A stretch of DNA of 64,000 bases from NCBI RefSeq assembly GCF_041915215.1, contig NZ_JAYSBV010000001.1, one strand, 5' to 3'. Origin of the DNA: Zoogloea sp021286885 (GTDB lineage: Bacteria > Pseudomonadota > Gammaproteobacteria > Burkholderiales > Rhodocyclaceae). Under the pieces are notes generated by a model. It worked only from the letters and a program-made list of their open reading frames with translations, ran no database searches and was not told where the DNA came from. The position numbers were made by a program, and so were the translations under genes. This document shows, piece after piece, positions 1 to 9,019 of the stretch. Position 1 is the first letter of the stretch, and the number at the start of each line of letters is the position of its first letter.

Positions 1-2
1 AC

Positions 3-728
3 GCCCCCACCGTGCTGAACTCCCGCTTCAACCTGGCCCAGTTCTGGGATGGTCGTGCAGCCGACCTCAAGGCTCAGGCCGGCGGCCCCATCGCCAACCC
101 GGGTGAAATGGCCTTCACCCACGAACTCGCGGTGGAAACCCTCAAGACCATTCCCGGCTACCTGAGCGCCTTCCGCAAGGCCTACGGCTCCGATGAAGTC
201 AGCGTGGACCGGATCACCAGCGCCATCGCCGCCTTTGAAGAAACCCTGGTGACCCCGAACTCCCGCTTCGACAAGTGGCTCAAGGGCGACAAGAAGGCGC
301 TCAGCGCCGACGAGTTGGCCGGCTACAAGCTGTTCAAGGACAGCGGCTGCGTGGCCTGCCACAACGGCCCCGCCGTGGGCGGCGGCTCTTTCCAGAAGAT
401 GGGCCTGGTGGAAGCCTACAAGGCCAGCAGCCCCGCTGAAGGCCGGGTGGCCGTGACCGGCAAGGATGCAGACCGCTTCAACTTCAAGGTGCCAACCCTG
501 CGCAACGTGGAACTCACCTACCCCTACTTTCACGATGGCGCCGCCAACACCCTGCCGGAAGCCGTGGACACCATGGGCCGGGTTCAGCTGGGCAAGAAAT
601 TCACCGCCGAAGAAAACGCCCGCATCGTGGCCTTCCTGCGCACCCTGACCGGCGACCAGCCCCGCTTCACCCTGCCCATTCTGCCCCCTTCGGCTGACGC
701 CACCCCGCGTCCGCGCCCCTTCGAATAA
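3..728 (+). CDS. Di-haem cytochrome c peroxidase (CcpA/MauG family), 3' part
   Basis: This is the C-terminal part of a periplasmic di-haem peroxidase; the reading frame is already open at the window edge and begins with the family sequence APTVLNS, so the signal peptide and first haem domain lie outside. The visible part carries one c-type haem site, CVACH at about 348-362, then the FNFKVPTLRNV...PYFHDG segment typical of the second haem domain and an axial-Met region (DTMGR). Such enzymes reduce hydrogen peroxide with electrons from small cytochromes. A GTG at 12 is inside the domain and is not the real start. A strong terminator follows. It resembles the other di-haem protein at 22969 but lacks that one's long insertions. 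Confidence 0.9.
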   Translation, partial: APTVLNSRFNLAQFWDGRAADLKAQAGGPIANPGEMAFTHELAVETLKTIPGYLSAFRKAYGSDEVSVDRITSAIAAFEETLVTPNSRFDKWLKGDKKALSADELAGYKLFKDSGCVACHNGPAVGGGSFQKMGLVEAYKASSPAEGRVAVTGKDADRFNFKVPTLRNVELTYPYFHDGAANTLPEAVDTMGRVQLGKKFTAEENARIVAFLRTLTGDQPRFTLPILPPSADATPRPRPFE

Positions 729-767
729 GCATCGAACACACTTTTCCCCTTGGCCATCCTGGCCGCC

Positions 768-810
768 GGAGTCTGGGGTCTGGGTTGAGTGGCCCAGACT
801 CCGTTTTTAT
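768..810 (+). terminator. Intrinsic terminator after the peroxidase gene
   Basis: Perfect 10-bp arms GGAGTCTGGG (768-777) and CCCAGACTCC (793-802) with a 15-nt loop are followed by GTTTTTAT. It ends the peroxidase transcript and insulates the phasin gene. Confidence 0.85.
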
Positions 811-845
811 TGGCTCTAAGGTGTGGCGCCGACACCTCACAGTGT

Positions 846-909
846 CGCTGCAGTGCAACATAAACAACTGTTTCATGCTGTTTTCACAGCACGTGCATAA
901 GTAATGCAC
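846..909. promoter_or_regulatory. TGC-rich operator-like region upstream of the phasin gene
   Basis: The stretch holds CGCTGCAGTGCAACA (846-860) and a perfect inverted repeat GTGCAT-AAGTA-ATGCAC (893-909). PhaR, the PHB-responsive repressor of phasin genes, is known to bind TGC-rich repeats, so these are candidate PhaR sites. The assignment is an inference; no phaR gene is in the window. Confidence 0.45.
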
Positions 910-1005
910 ATTCCCTGTGATATTGTTGAACGGATGAGGCCCGAGGGAGAGGGATTCGTTCTGGTCTCTGAACCTGTTCAAAACAATCTATGGAGATAAC
1001 CCATC

Positions 1006-1506
1006 ATGGCTAGCAAACAAGAACAGCAATTCACCGAGATCCAAAAGAAGAACCTGGAAGCCGCCATGCGTCTGGCCCAGCTCTCCATCGAAAACTCCCA
1101 GCGCATCATGGAGCTGCAAGTCGGCACCGCCAAGGCCCTGTTTGAAGAAGGCGTGGCCAATGCCAAGGCTCTGTCCTCCGTCAAGGATCCCGCCGAAGCC
1201 CTGACCCTGCGCACCGCCTACGCCCAGAGCACCACCGAAAAAATGCTGACCTGCGCCCGCGAAATCGCCGAGATCACCACCAAGACCCAAGCCGAGGTGG
1301 GCAAGATGGTGACCGAGCAGCTGAGCTTCGGCGGCCAGGACGTGCTGGAAGGCTTCCAAAAGATGTTCAAGGGCATGCCGGTGGGCGATGCTTCTGCCCT
1401 GGGCAACATCCAGACCGCCATGGACAGCGCCCGCGCTGCCTACGAACAGATGACCAAGGCCTCCACCGACGCCTTCCAGGCCTTCACCAAGTTCGGCAAG
1501 AAGTAA
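1006..1506 (+). CDS. phaP: Phasin family protein (PHB granule-associated)
   Basis: A 166-residue, Ala/Glu/Lys/Gln-rich, almost entirely helical protein with the usual phasin length and pattern: an amphipathic N-terminal helix (QQFTEIQKKNLEAAMRLAQL), a central region ending in GGQDVLEGF, and a C-terminal helix (AYEQMTKASTDAFQAFTKFGKK). Phasins coat polyhydroxybutyrate granules and control their size. GGAG about 10 bases before the ATG at 1006 supports the start. TGC-rich repeats upstream suggest PhaR control, and an intracellular PHB depolymerase gene sits at the far end of this window. A bidirectional terminator follows; an extra inverted repeat (GCAGGATG ... CATCCTGC, about 1542-1580) lies just before it. 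Confidence 0.92.
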   Translation: MASKQEQQFTEIQKKNLEAAMRLAQLSIENSQRIMELQVGTAKALFEEGVANAKALSSVKDPAEALTLRTAYAQSTTEKMLTCAREIAEITTKTQAEVGKMVTEQLSFGGQDVLEGFQKMFKGMPVGDASALGNIQTAMDSARAAYEQMTKASTDAFQAFTKFGKK

Positions 1507-1581
1507 GCGCAAACAGCCTTACCTGCAGTCCCAGCAATACACACGCAGGATGTTTGCAGCCTAAACCCGTATACATCCTGC

Positions 1582-1610
1582 AAAAAACGGCGCCCAAGGG
1601 CGCCGTTTTT
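1582..1610. terminator. Bidirectional terminator between phasin and thioesterase
   Basis: ACGGCGCCC - AA - GGGCGCCGT hairpin flanked by A6 on the left and T5 on the right, so it can end transcripts from both convergent genes. Confidence 0.85.
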
Positions 1611-1623
1611 GCTGCCTACGCGC

Positions 1624-2124
1624 TCAGGCCGCCGCCTCCAGCACGTCTCCTTGGTGCAAGCGCATGTACATCTCCCGGATTTCATGGCGCATGCGACGCC
1701 GCGTCTGGGCGGCCTTGTAGCGGCGCAGGGCATCGGGACTCCCCGGACGCAGGGGATGCACCAGCACCGGAACCCCATCTTCATCCATCGCCGTGAGGGT
1801 GAAGAAGCATGAGGTCACATGGCGCACTGTCTGGGTTCGGTAGTCCTCAGCAACCAGCTTGACCCCCACCTCTATCGAAGAAGCATCGGTAAAGTTCACC
1901 GATGCGAGCAAGGTCACCAGCTCCCCTACCCGCACCACATCCTGGAAATCCGTCTGATCCACACAGACGGTTGTGACCCGGGCAGCCGTGTACCGGCTAG
2001 CGCAGGCATAGGCGGCCTGGTCCATCAGGCGCAGCAGGGCACCTCCCTGCACCTGGTCTGCATAATTGCTCAGATCGGGTGTCATGACGACGGTCATGCT
2101 CAGTTGATGAGGAAGCAGGCTCAT
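1624..2124 (-). CDS. Acyl-CoA thioesterase, hotdog fold (YciA/BFIT type)
   Basis: A 166-residue single hotdog-domain protein. NYADQVQGGALLRLMDQAAY near the N-terminus matches the HGG...LMD helix region of cytosolic acyl-CoA thioesterases, and DVVRVGELVTLLASVNFTDASSIEVGVKL gives the following beta strands. Such enzymes hydrolyse acyl-CoA to free acid and CoA in the cytoplasm. It has an Arg-rich C-terminal helix. It stands alone, converging on the phasin gene with a shared terminator, and its upstream region contains a cluster of TGCA motifs similar to those in front of the phasin gene, which could mean common regulation. Substrate is not predictable. Confidence 0.85.
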   Translation of the reverse strand: MSLLPHQLSMTVVMTPDLSNYADQVQGGALLRLMDQAAYACASRYTAARVTTVCVDQTDFQDVVRVGELVTLLASVNFTDASSIEVGVKLVAEDYRTQTVRHVTSCFFTLTAMDEDGVPVLVHPLRPGSPDALRRYKAAQTRRRMRHEIREMYMRLHQGDVLEAAA

Positions 2125-2471
2125 AGATCGTTCTCCAATGCCCCGGTACTTGCCGGGCGGCTTTCAGTTGTGCATGTATCTTGGACGCGGTGCCAGCATG
2201 CGGGAGCACCGGCCCCCATCATCTAGCGAATCCCATGCCATACAGATGGGAAGGGCGCCAGTTGAACACTCGTTTATGACCACCATCAGAGCATGGTTAA
2301 AAAGCCCGTCACAGAAACAACATTTAACAAAATGGCGCTACATATTGAGTGGTTTTCAGCGTTTCTTGTCTGCATGCAATGCCGTGCAGCCGCAAAAAAA
2401 TGCACTATTTCAAAACACTGCATGCACCGCCCCAGTGCGGCAGTGCAGCACTGCCCACTGAATCCGATGTA
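2125..2471. other. Intergenic region with a TGCA-motif cluster
   Basis: No convincing gene lies between the thioesterase start and the pst terminator. Between 2371 and 2448 the tetramer TGCA occurs seven times, including two TGCATGCA copies (2371-2378 and 2419-2426). This is the kind of sequence seen in front of the phasin gene, so PhaR or a similar regulator may bind here. Otherwise nothing is seen. Confidence 0.4.
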
Positions 2472-2509
2472 AACAACAAAAACGGCCAGCCTCTTTGCAG
2501 AGACTGGCC
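2472..2509 (-). terminator. Terminator of the pst operon
   Basis: Read on the minus strand: GGCCAGTCTCT - GC - AAAGAGGCTGGCC hairpin (2484-2509) followed by GTTTTTGTTGTTT. It lies about 45 bases after pstB, showing that phoU is not in this transcript. Confidence 0.85.
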
Positions 2510-2555
2510 ATTGAAGTGCCGCCCCTCCTGGAGGCAGCAATAAGCGCACGCGGGC

Positions 2556-3338
2556 TTAGCCGAAACGACCGGTGATGTAGTCCTCGGTTTCCTTCTTCTT
2601 GGGGCGCATGAAGAGGTCGTCGGTGAGGCCGTACTCCACCACTTCACCCAGATACATGTAAGCGGTGTAGTGGGACACCCGGGCCGCCTGCTGCATGTTG
2701 TGGGTCACGATCAGGATGGTGACGCGCTCGCGCAGCTGGGTGACCAGTTCTTCGATGTTGGCGGTGGCGATGGGGTCCAGGGCAGAGGTGGGCTCATCGA
2801 ACAGCAGCAGTTCGGGGTCGGTGGCCAGGCAGCGGGCAATACACAGCCGTTGCTGCTGACCGCCCGACAGGGCCGTGGCGGGCTGATGCAGACGATCCTT
2901 CACTTCGTTCCAGAGGGATGCACCTTGCAGCGCATCTTCCACCCGGCCATCGATCACGCTACGACTGCGCTCGCCGCGCACCTTGAGGCCATAGGCCACG
3001 TTCTCGTAGATGGACTTGGGGAAGGGATTGGGCTTCTGGAACACCATGCCGACCCGCATCCGCACTTCGATGGGGTCCACCTTGGGATCGAGGATGTTGG
3101 TGTTGTCCGGGTTCAGAACGATCTCGCCCTGATAACGATTGCCCGGGTAGAGATCGTGCATCCGGTTGAAGGAACGCAGCAGGGTGGACTTGCCGCAGCC
3201 GGAAGGCCCGATCAGGGCGGTCACGTGCTTTTCCACCACCGGCAGGTTGATGTTCTTCAGGGCATGGAAGTTGCCGTAGAAGAAGTTGAAGTCGCGGGTG
3301 AAGGCCTTGACCGGCAGCTTGGAGTTGGCGTTGTCCAT
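2556..3338 (-). CDS. pstB: Phosphate ABC transporter ATP-binding protein
   Basis: A 260-residue ATPase that powers high-affinity phosphate import with PstC and PstA at the inner membrane. Walker A GPSGCGKST, Q-loop VFQKPNPFPKSIYENVAYG, signature LSGGQQQRLCIARCLA and Walker B LLLFDEPTSALDP are all intact; the N-P-F-P after the Q-loop is typical of PstB. The start MDNANSKL at 3338 is chosen because the upstream extension of the frame overlaps pstA and has no PstB-like sequence. It is the last gene of pstSCAB; phoU, which often follows, is absent, and a terminator lies just downstream. Confidence 0.96.
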   Translation of the reverse strand: MDNANSKLPVKAFTRDFNFFYGNFHALKNINLPVVEKHVTALIGPSGCGKSTLLRSFNRMHDLYPGNRYQGEIVLNPDNTNILDPKVDPIEVRMRVGMVFQKPNPFPKSIYENVAYGLKVRGERSRSVIDGRVEDALQGASLWNEVKDRLHQPATALSGGQQQRLCIARCLATDPELLLFDEPTSALDPIATANIEELVTQLRERVTILIVTHNMQQAARVSHYTAYMYLGEVVEYGLTDDLFMRPKKKETEDYITGRFG

Positions 3339-3421
3339 GAAAGTATTCTCGGTTCTCAAAAGGGACTGAGTTGGGACTGAATTTTGTAAATGTCTCGGTA
3401 CGCGAAGCGCTAGAGCGCGGC

Positions 3422-4345
3422 TTACCAGGAAATGCTCTTGCGCAGGCGGTAACGCAGCCAGATCGCAACGCCGTTCATCATGAGGGTCATGAGCACCAGG
3501 ATCAGGCCAGCGGCGGCGGCGTTCTGCTGGAAGGCCTCTTCGGGGCGGGAGGTCCAGTTGAACATCTGGATGGGCATCACGGTAAAACCGGACTTGAGCC
3601 ATTCAAAACTGATGAAGGGGGCCACGTCGGAGATGGGTGCCGGGGGCAGGAAGGCGATGAAGGTCAGGGCGCCGATGGTGATGATCGGGGCCGTTTCGCC
3701 AATGGCGCGGGACATGCCGATGATCACGCCGGTCATGATGCCGGGAGTGGCGTAGGGCACCAGGTGATCGCTCACCACTTGCCACTGGGTCGCACCCACA
3801 CCGTAGGCGCCTTCGCGGATATGCACCGGAATCGCACGCAGGGCTTCCCGGGTGGAAACGATCACCACCGGCAGGATCAGCAGGCCCAGAGTCAGGCCGG
3901 CCGACAGGATGCTCTGGCCGAAACCGAAGGCATACACAAAGACGCCCAGGGCGAGCAGGCCATACACGATGGAGGGCACGCCGGCCAGGTTGGTCACGTT
4001 GATCTCGATGAGATCGGTCATGATGTTCTTGGGGGCGTACTCTTCCAGATAGACGCCCGCTGCAATGCCCAGCGGGATCGCAGACACGGCGGTGACCAGC
4101 ATCACCAGCAGGGAGCCCACCCAGGCCGACAGGATGCCGGCATTACCCGCCCGGCGGGACGGGAAGTTCATGAAGAAATCGGGGTTGATACGCTCGATCC
4201 CGTTGCCCACCATTTCAGAAAACAGGGCAACAAAGGCCAGCACCCCCACCATCAGGGCCAGGAAGCCAGCCACGGCGAAGAGCAGGTCAAAGCGCCGGTT
4301 GGCGCTGATGACGCTACGGATCTGGGACAGTTCAGTGGTTTGCAT
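3422..4345 (-). CDS. pstA: Phosphate ABC transporter permease
   Basis: A 307-residue inner-membrane protein with six predicted membrane segments and the binding-protein-dependent transport signature around EGAYGVGATQWQVVSDHLVPYATPGIMTGVIIGMSRAIGETAPI. It forms the channel with PstC. It lies 14 bases after pstC and about 80 bases before pstB in the pst operon. Length and the SRAIGETAP motif fit PstA. Confidence 0.95.
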   Translation of the reverse strand: MQTTELSQIRSVISANRRFDLLFAVAGFLALMVGVLAFVALFSEMVGNGIERINPDFFMNFPSRRAGNAGILSAWVGSLLVMLVTAVSAIPLGIAAGVYLEEYAPKNIMTDLIEINVTNLAGVPSIVYGLLALGVFVYAFGFGQSILSAGLTLGLLILPVVIVSTREALRAIPVHIREGAYGVGATQWQVVSDHLVPYATPGIMTGVIIGMSRAIGETAPIITIGALTFIAFLPPAPISDVAPFISFEWLKSGFTVMPIQMFNWTSRPEEAFQQNAAAAGLILVLMTLMMNGVAIWLRYRLRKSISW

Positions 4346-4359
4346 CGAAGAAGCTCCGA

Positions 4360-5322
4360 TTAGTAGGCTTCGCGGTAGCGGCGACGGATCACATGACCCA
4401 GGATGTTGAACAGCAGGGTCATCAGCATCAGGCTGAGGCCCGCAGCAAAGATGGACTGGTAACCCACGGAGCCGTGGGGCAGATCGCCCATGGCCACCTG
4501 CACGATGTAGGCCGAGATGGTCTGGGCCGGTTCGGTGGGGTCCATGGTGAAGTTGGGCTGCATGCCGGCGGCCACCGCGACGATCATGGTTTCACCCACG
4601 GCGCGGGAGATCCCCAGGATGTAAGCCGACAGCACACCCGAGAGGGCCGCCGGGAACACCACCCGCATGGCGGTCTGGAAGCGGGTGCTGCCCATGCCAT
4701 AGGCGCCTTCGCGCAGGCTCATGGGAACGGCGCGCATGGCGTCTTCAGCCAGGGAGCTGATGTAGGGAACAATCGCGATCCCCATCACCAGGCCCGCCGA
4801 CAGCATCGAGAAACCCGGCAGCTCAGGCCAGACAGACTGCAGCAGCGGAGTCACCACGGTCAGCGCAAAGTAGCCATACACGATGGTGGGAATCCCGCCC
4901 AGCAGCTCCAGGAAGGGCTTGACCACTTCCCGCACCCGGGAAGAAGCGAATTCAGAAAGATACGCGGCGATAATGGTGCCCAGCGGAATCGCCACAGCCA
5001 GGGCCACCAGAGAGGTGGTGACAGTGCCCGTCAGCAGGGGCAGGATGCCGTAGCGGGGTTCCGAGAATAGGGGCGTCCACATGGTGTCGGTCAGGAAGAC
5101 ACTCAGGGGCACATCGTCGAAAAACTTCAGGGATTCGGAGACCAGCACCCAGACGATGCCGACGGTGGTCAGCACAGACACCAGGGCCGCGCCAAACAGG
5201 ATGGCCTCGATGGCGCGTTCCTTGACGTTGCGCGCCGCATTGCGGGCAAGGCGGTCACTGACGGTGGTCGGCGTAGAAGGAGTAAGTTCGTTCATTGCAG
5301 GGGACAGGGCGGCTTGGGTCAT
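4360..5322 (-). CDS. pstC: Phosphate ABC transporter permease
   Basis: A 320-residue membrane protein, partner of PstA. It has a long cytoplasmic N-terminus (to about residue 45), then six membrane segments, and the conserved EGAYGMGSTRFQTAMRVVFPAALSGVLSAYILGISRAVGETM loop that contacts PstB. The start MTQAALSP at 5322 is preferred over the upstream in-frame codon because GAGAGG sits 8-9 bases before it. MNELTPS further in is another possible start. Confidence 0.94.
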   Translation of the reverse strand: MTQAALSPAMNELTPSTPTTVSDRLARNAARNVKERAIEAILFGAALVSVLTTVGIVWVLVSESLKFFDDVPLSVFLTDTMWTPLFSEPRYGILPLLTGTVTTSLVALAVAIPLGTIIAAYLSEFASSRVREVVKPFLELLGGIPTIVYGYFALTVVTPLLQSVWPELPGFSMLSAGLVMGIAIVPYISSLAEDAMRAVPMSLREGAYGMGSTRFQTAMRVVFPAALSGVLSAYILGISRAVGETMIVAVAAGMQPNFTMDPTEPAQTISAYIVQVAMGDLPHGSVGYQSIFAAGLSLMLMTLLFNILGHVIRRRYREAY

Positions 5323-5394
5323 CTTCACGTGCCTCTCCAGAAACAGCAAACCCGGGCGACTTGCGCCGCCCGGGCAAAACCCGTGCGGGGCTGA

Positions 5395-6396
5395 TTACAT
5401 CTTTGCTTCGCGGGCGAGCAGCTCGTCGATGGTCACGCCCACTTCGGCTTCACCGCCAAACACGGTACCCAGCTTTTTCTTGGCCAGATGAGTCATGTTG
5501 GTCTGGTAGGCCTTGGCAGGCAGCGGCACGTACTTAACTTCGGAGGTCAGGGCTGCACCGTTCTTCATGTAGAACTCGACGAACTGGCGCACTTCGGGGC
5601 GCTCCAGGGACTTCTCATTCACGTAGATGAAGATCGGGCGGGCCAAGGGATTATACGAGCCGTCGATCACGGTTTGCTCGGAAGGCAGCACCGGCTTGCC
5701 CTTGGCGTTCACGATGGCGACCGCCTTCAGCTTGCTCTTGTTTTCGTAGTAGTAGGCATAGCCGAAGTAACCCAGCGCATTCACGTCGCGGGAGACGCCC
5801 TGCACCAGCACGTTGTCGTCTTCGGAGGCGGTGTAATCACCCCGGGAAGCCTTGGCCTTGCCATTCACGGCTTCGGTGAAGTAATCGAAGGTGCCGGAAT
5901 CGGAACCTGCGCCAAACAGCTTGAGGGGCGCATCCGCGAAGGCCGGATCCACCTGCTTCCAGGTGCTTACCTTGCCTTGGGCTGCGGGTTCCCACATCTT
6001 GCGCAGCTGCTCCACGGTCAGTTGGGTGATCTTGCTCTTGGGGTGCACCACCACGGTCAGCGCATCAAAAGCAACAGGCAGCTCGTAGTACTTGATGCCC
6101 AGCTTGCCGCATTCGTCCATTTCCTTCTTCAGGATGGGGCGGGAAGCGTTGGAGATATCGGTTTCACCCCGACAGAACTTCTTGAAGCCACCGCCGGTAC
6201 CGGAGATACCCACGGTCACCTTGGTGGCGCCCTTCACAGACTTCTGGAAGTCTTCGGCCACGGCTTCGGTGATCGGATACACGGTGCTGGAACCATCAAT
6301 CTTGATGATGCTGTCAGCGTGGGCAGCAGAGATCGAGGCAGCAAAACAGGCAGAAGCGCAGGCAGCGGCGAGAAGGCTCTTCTTAGTGGGGAACAT
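5395..6396 (-). CDS. pstS: Periplasmic phosphate-binding protein
   Basis: A 333-residue precursor with a Sec signal peptide (MFPTKKSLLAAACASACFAASISAAHA) followed by the PstS opening DSIIKIDGSSTVYPITEAVAEDF. The GSSTVYP and GSDSGTFDYF motifs line the phosphate pocket. It delivers phosphate to PstCAB. GGAG is 6 bases before the chosen ATG at 6396. It is the first gene of pstSCAB, expected to be PhoB-dependent; its promoter lies in the 230-bp region shared with the divergent phoX gene, where weak TGTTTC/CATTTC-type half sites are visible at about 6490-6515. Confidence 0.95.
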   Translation of the reverse strand: MFPTKKSLLAAACASACFAASISAAHADSIIKIDGSSTVYPITEAVAEDFQKSVKGATKVTVGISGTGGGFKKFCRGETDISNASRPILKKEMDECGKLGIKYYELPVAFDALTVVVHPKSKITQLTVEQLRKMWEPAAQGKVSTWKQVDPAFADAPLKLFGAGSDSGTFDYFTEAVNGKAKASRGDYTASEDDNVLVQGVSRDVNALGYFGYAYYYENKSKLKAVAIVNAKGKPVLPSEQTVIDGSYNPLARPIFIYVNEKSLERPEVRQFVEFYMKNGAALTSEVKYVPLPAKAYQTNMTHLAKKKLGTVFGGEAEVGVTIDELLAREAKM

Positions 6397-6560
6397 CAGC
6401 ATCTCCAGTCGGATCAGATTCGGTTCAATCAGCCTCTGGTGCGCTCTTGGACACCAGACTTTACTGAAAGCCAGCGAACGATAACCCGGCAATGTTTCAG
6501 TAACATTTCAATCATGAAGCCGACACCTGGAACGCACCAAAATGGTTCCAAGGAAGGTCA

Positions 6561-6578
6561 CCTTCACGAAACTGTCAC
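6561..6578 (+). promoter_or_regulatory. Candidate Pho box upstream of phoX
   Basis: CCTTCAC-GAAA-CTGTCAC fits the PhoB box of two CTGTCAT-like heptamers separated by four bases (11-bp period); the second heptamer is a perfect match. It lies 51 bases before the phoX start codon and could also serve pstS on the other strand. Confidence 0.65.
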
Positions 6579-6629
6579 TCGGGCTTTGCACAATTCCCGG
6601 CATAACCAAACCCATCGTGAGCGACTGCC

Positions 6630-8840
6630 ATGCACCCCCAGAACACCCATCAAGAAAACTTCCTGGATGAAGACGAGGTCTGCAACCCCTCGGGCAACAC
6701 CCATATTCAAGATCTGATCGAAACCCGCCTTTCGCGCCGCCAGGCCCTGAAGGGCGGCATTGCCGTCACCACCACCACCCTGTTCGGCAGCCTGAGTCTG
6801 AGCGCCTGTGGCGGCGGTGGCGGCAGCCGGGATGACAGCAGCACCAGCACCAGCCTCGCCCTGGGCTTTACGGCCGTGGCCAAGAACCGCAACGATCTGG
6901 TCACCCTGCCCGCCGGCTATCAGATGAGCGTTCTGCACGCCCTGGGTGACCCGCTCCATTATGGTGATGCGAGCTGGGCCAACGACGGCTCGGAAACCGC
7001 CGACTCCTACAATCGCCGGATTGGCGACGGCCACGACGGGATGCAGTGGTTCGGCCTCTCCGACAGCGGCAGCTACCAGGCCAGCCGCTCCGACCGGGGC
7101 CTGCTGTGCGTGAATCATGAATACGTGGTGTCCCCGTTTGTGCTCCACCCGAGCGGCAAAACCGCCGGCAGCACCCGGGTCGCTTCCGAGGTGGACAAAG
7201 AAATCAACGCCCACGGGATGAGCGTGTGCGAAGTGCGCCGCGCCAGCAGCGGCACCGGCGTGAGCATGGTGCGCGGCTCTAGCTACAACCGCCGGGTCAC
7301 CTCCGCCACGCCCATGGACTTTGCCGGCCCGGCCAAGGGCGCCAGCCTGCTCCAGACCAAATACTCCACCGATGGCACCGCCACCCGGGGCACCAACAAC
7401 AACTGCGCCAACGGCTACACCCCCTGGGGCACCTACCTGACCTGCGAAGAGAACTACCTCAACGTAATCAGCCGCGCCTCGGGCGATGACGCCCTGCGCA
7501 GCGCCAAGGAAGTCACCAGCCTCAACCGCTACGGCCTCCCCCAGAACCGCAAGAGCCCCTATCTGTGGGACACCGCCGGCAGCGACGACACCTACGCTCG
7601 CTGGAGTTCTTCGGTCACCGGCGCGAGCGCCGCTGCCGACTACCGCAACACCATCAACACCTTTGGCTGGGTGGTGGAGATCGACCCCTTCAACCCGGAC
7701 AGCCGCCCGGTCAAGCGCACCGCCCTGGGCCGCTTCAACCACGAAGGCTGCTGGCCCTGCAATGCCGTCGCCGGCAAGCCGGTGGTGTTCTACATGGGCG
7801 ACGATGCCCGTAACGAATACATCTACAAGTTTGTCTCCAAGGCCAACTGGGATGCCGCCGATGTAGGCAAGGGCCTCACCGCCGGCGCCAAGTACATGGA
7901 CGAAGGCACCCTGTACGTGGCCCGCTTCAACAGCGATGGCAGCGGTGACTGGCTGGAACTCACCTTCGGCAAGAACGGCCTGACCAGCAGTAACACCACC
8001 TACGCCTTCAGCGACCAGGCCGACGTGGTCATCAACGCCCGCCTCGCCGCCGACATCCTGGGCGCCACCAAGATGGACCGTCCCGAATGGGGCGCGGTGA
8101 ACCCGACCAACGGCGAGGTCTACATGACCCTCACCAACAACAGCAACCGGGTTTCCCCCAGCGCCACTCCCACCGGCAACCAGCTCAAGCCCGACACCGC
8201 CAACCCGCGCTACTACGAAGATAGCTATACCAAGAGCGACGGCAGCACAAGCACCAACAAGGGCAACCCCAACGGCCACATCATCCGCTGGCGCGAAAAC
8301 GGCAGCGACCCCGCCGCCACCCGCTTCACCTGGGACATCTACCTGTTTGGCGCCCAGGCCGATGCGGCCAGCAACGTGAACCTCTCGGGCCTCACCGATG
8401 TGAACGACTTCTCCAGCCCGGATGGCCTGTGGTTCGACAGCCGGGGCATCCTGTGGATCGAAACCGATGACAGCGCCTACACCGACGTGACCAACTGCAT
8501 GCTCCTCGCCGCCATTCCCGGCACGGTGGGCGATGGTGGCGCCGTGGTGGCCGCCGGCGGCACCCCCACCCTCAAGGGCGCCAGCGCCACCCCCAACACG
8601 GTGCGCCGCTTCCTGGTAGGCCCGAAGGAGTGCGAGATCACCGGCGTCGCCATGACCCCAGACCGCAAGACCCTGTTCATCAACATCCAGCACCCGGGCG
8701 AAGACACCACCCCCAACTTCAGCACGGGCAGCTTCGGCAGCCACTGGCCCGATAGCCAGACCAACAGCACCAGCACCAAACGCCCCCGCTCCGCCACCGT
8801 GGTCATCACCCGCACGGACGGCGGCGAGATTGGTGTTTAA
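6630..8840 (+). CDS. phoX: PhoX-family alkaline phosphatase, Tat lipoprotein
   Basis: A 736-residue extracytoplasmic phosphatase of the PhoX (DUF839) family, which releases phosphate from organic esters and uses iron and calcium. The N-terminus has a twin-arginine motif SRRQALKGG (Arg36-Arg37) leading to a hydrophobic stretch and a lipobox-like LSAC at residue 60, so export by Tat and lipid anchoring are both suggested. Family sequences include CVNHEYV, GTYLTCEENYLN, GRFNHEG and the late DGLWFDSRGILWIETD. The gene diverges from pstS behind a Pho box and ends before a terminator at 8983, so it is a single phosphate-starvation gene. Confidence 0.9.
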   Translation: MHPQNTHQENFLDEDEVCNPSGNTHIQDLIETRLSRRQALKGGIAVTTTTLFGSLSLSACGGGGGSRDDSSTSTSLALGFTAVAKNRNDLVTLPAGYQMSVLHALGDPLHYGDASWANDGSETADSYNRRIGDGHDGMQWFGLSDSGSYQASRSDRGLLCVNHEYVVSPFVLHPSGKTAGSTRVASEVDKEINAHGMSVCEVRRASSGTGVSMVRGSSYNRRVTSATPMDFAGPAKGASLLQTKYSTDGTATRGTNNNCANGYTPWGTYLTCEENYLNVISRASGDDALRSAKEVTSLNRYGLPQNRKSPYLWDTAGSDDTYARWSSSVTGASAAADYRNTINTFGWVVEIDPFNPDSRPVKRTALGRFNHEGCWPCNAVAGKPVVFYMGDDARNEYIYKFVSKANWDAADVGKGLTAGAKYMDEGTLYVARFNSDGSGDWLELTFGKNGLTSSNTTYAFSDQADVVINARLAADILGATKMDRPEWGAVNPTNGEVYMTLTNNSNRVSPSATPTGNQLKPDTANPRYYEDSYTKSDGSTSTNKGNPNGHIIRWRENGSDPAATRFTWDIYLFGAQADAASNVNLSGLTDVNDFSSPDGLWFDSRGILWIETDDSAYTDVTNCMLLAAIPGTVGDGGAVVAAGGTPTLKGASATPNTVRRFLVGPKECEITGVAMTPDRKTLFINIQHPGEDTTPNFSTGSFGSHWPDSQTNSTSTKRPRSATVVITRTDGGEIGV

Positions 8841-8982
8841 CTTGGGCTTGAACTCGGGGTTGAACTCGGCGTTCAAAGCGCCATTTAAATCAAGACTGAG
8901 CCTGCAAGGCTGAAAGCGCAGTACGGCGCCGCTTCCCTTCCCCTGGGGCGGCGCCCGCACCGGAGCTGACGGGTGCATCTTC

Positions 8983-9019
8983 GGGCAGAACGGCCACGGC
9001 GGTTCTGCCCTTTTTCTTT
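8983..9019 (+). terminator. Intrinsic terminator after phoX
   Basis: GGGCAGAAC (8983-8991) pairs with GTTCTGCCC (9002-9010), followed by TTTTTCTTT. The rest of the 8841-9248 gap shows a GGCGCCGC...GCGGCGCC inverted repeat near 8925-8955 and a repeated TTGAACTCGG at about 8848-8870, but no gene. Confidence 0.85.
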
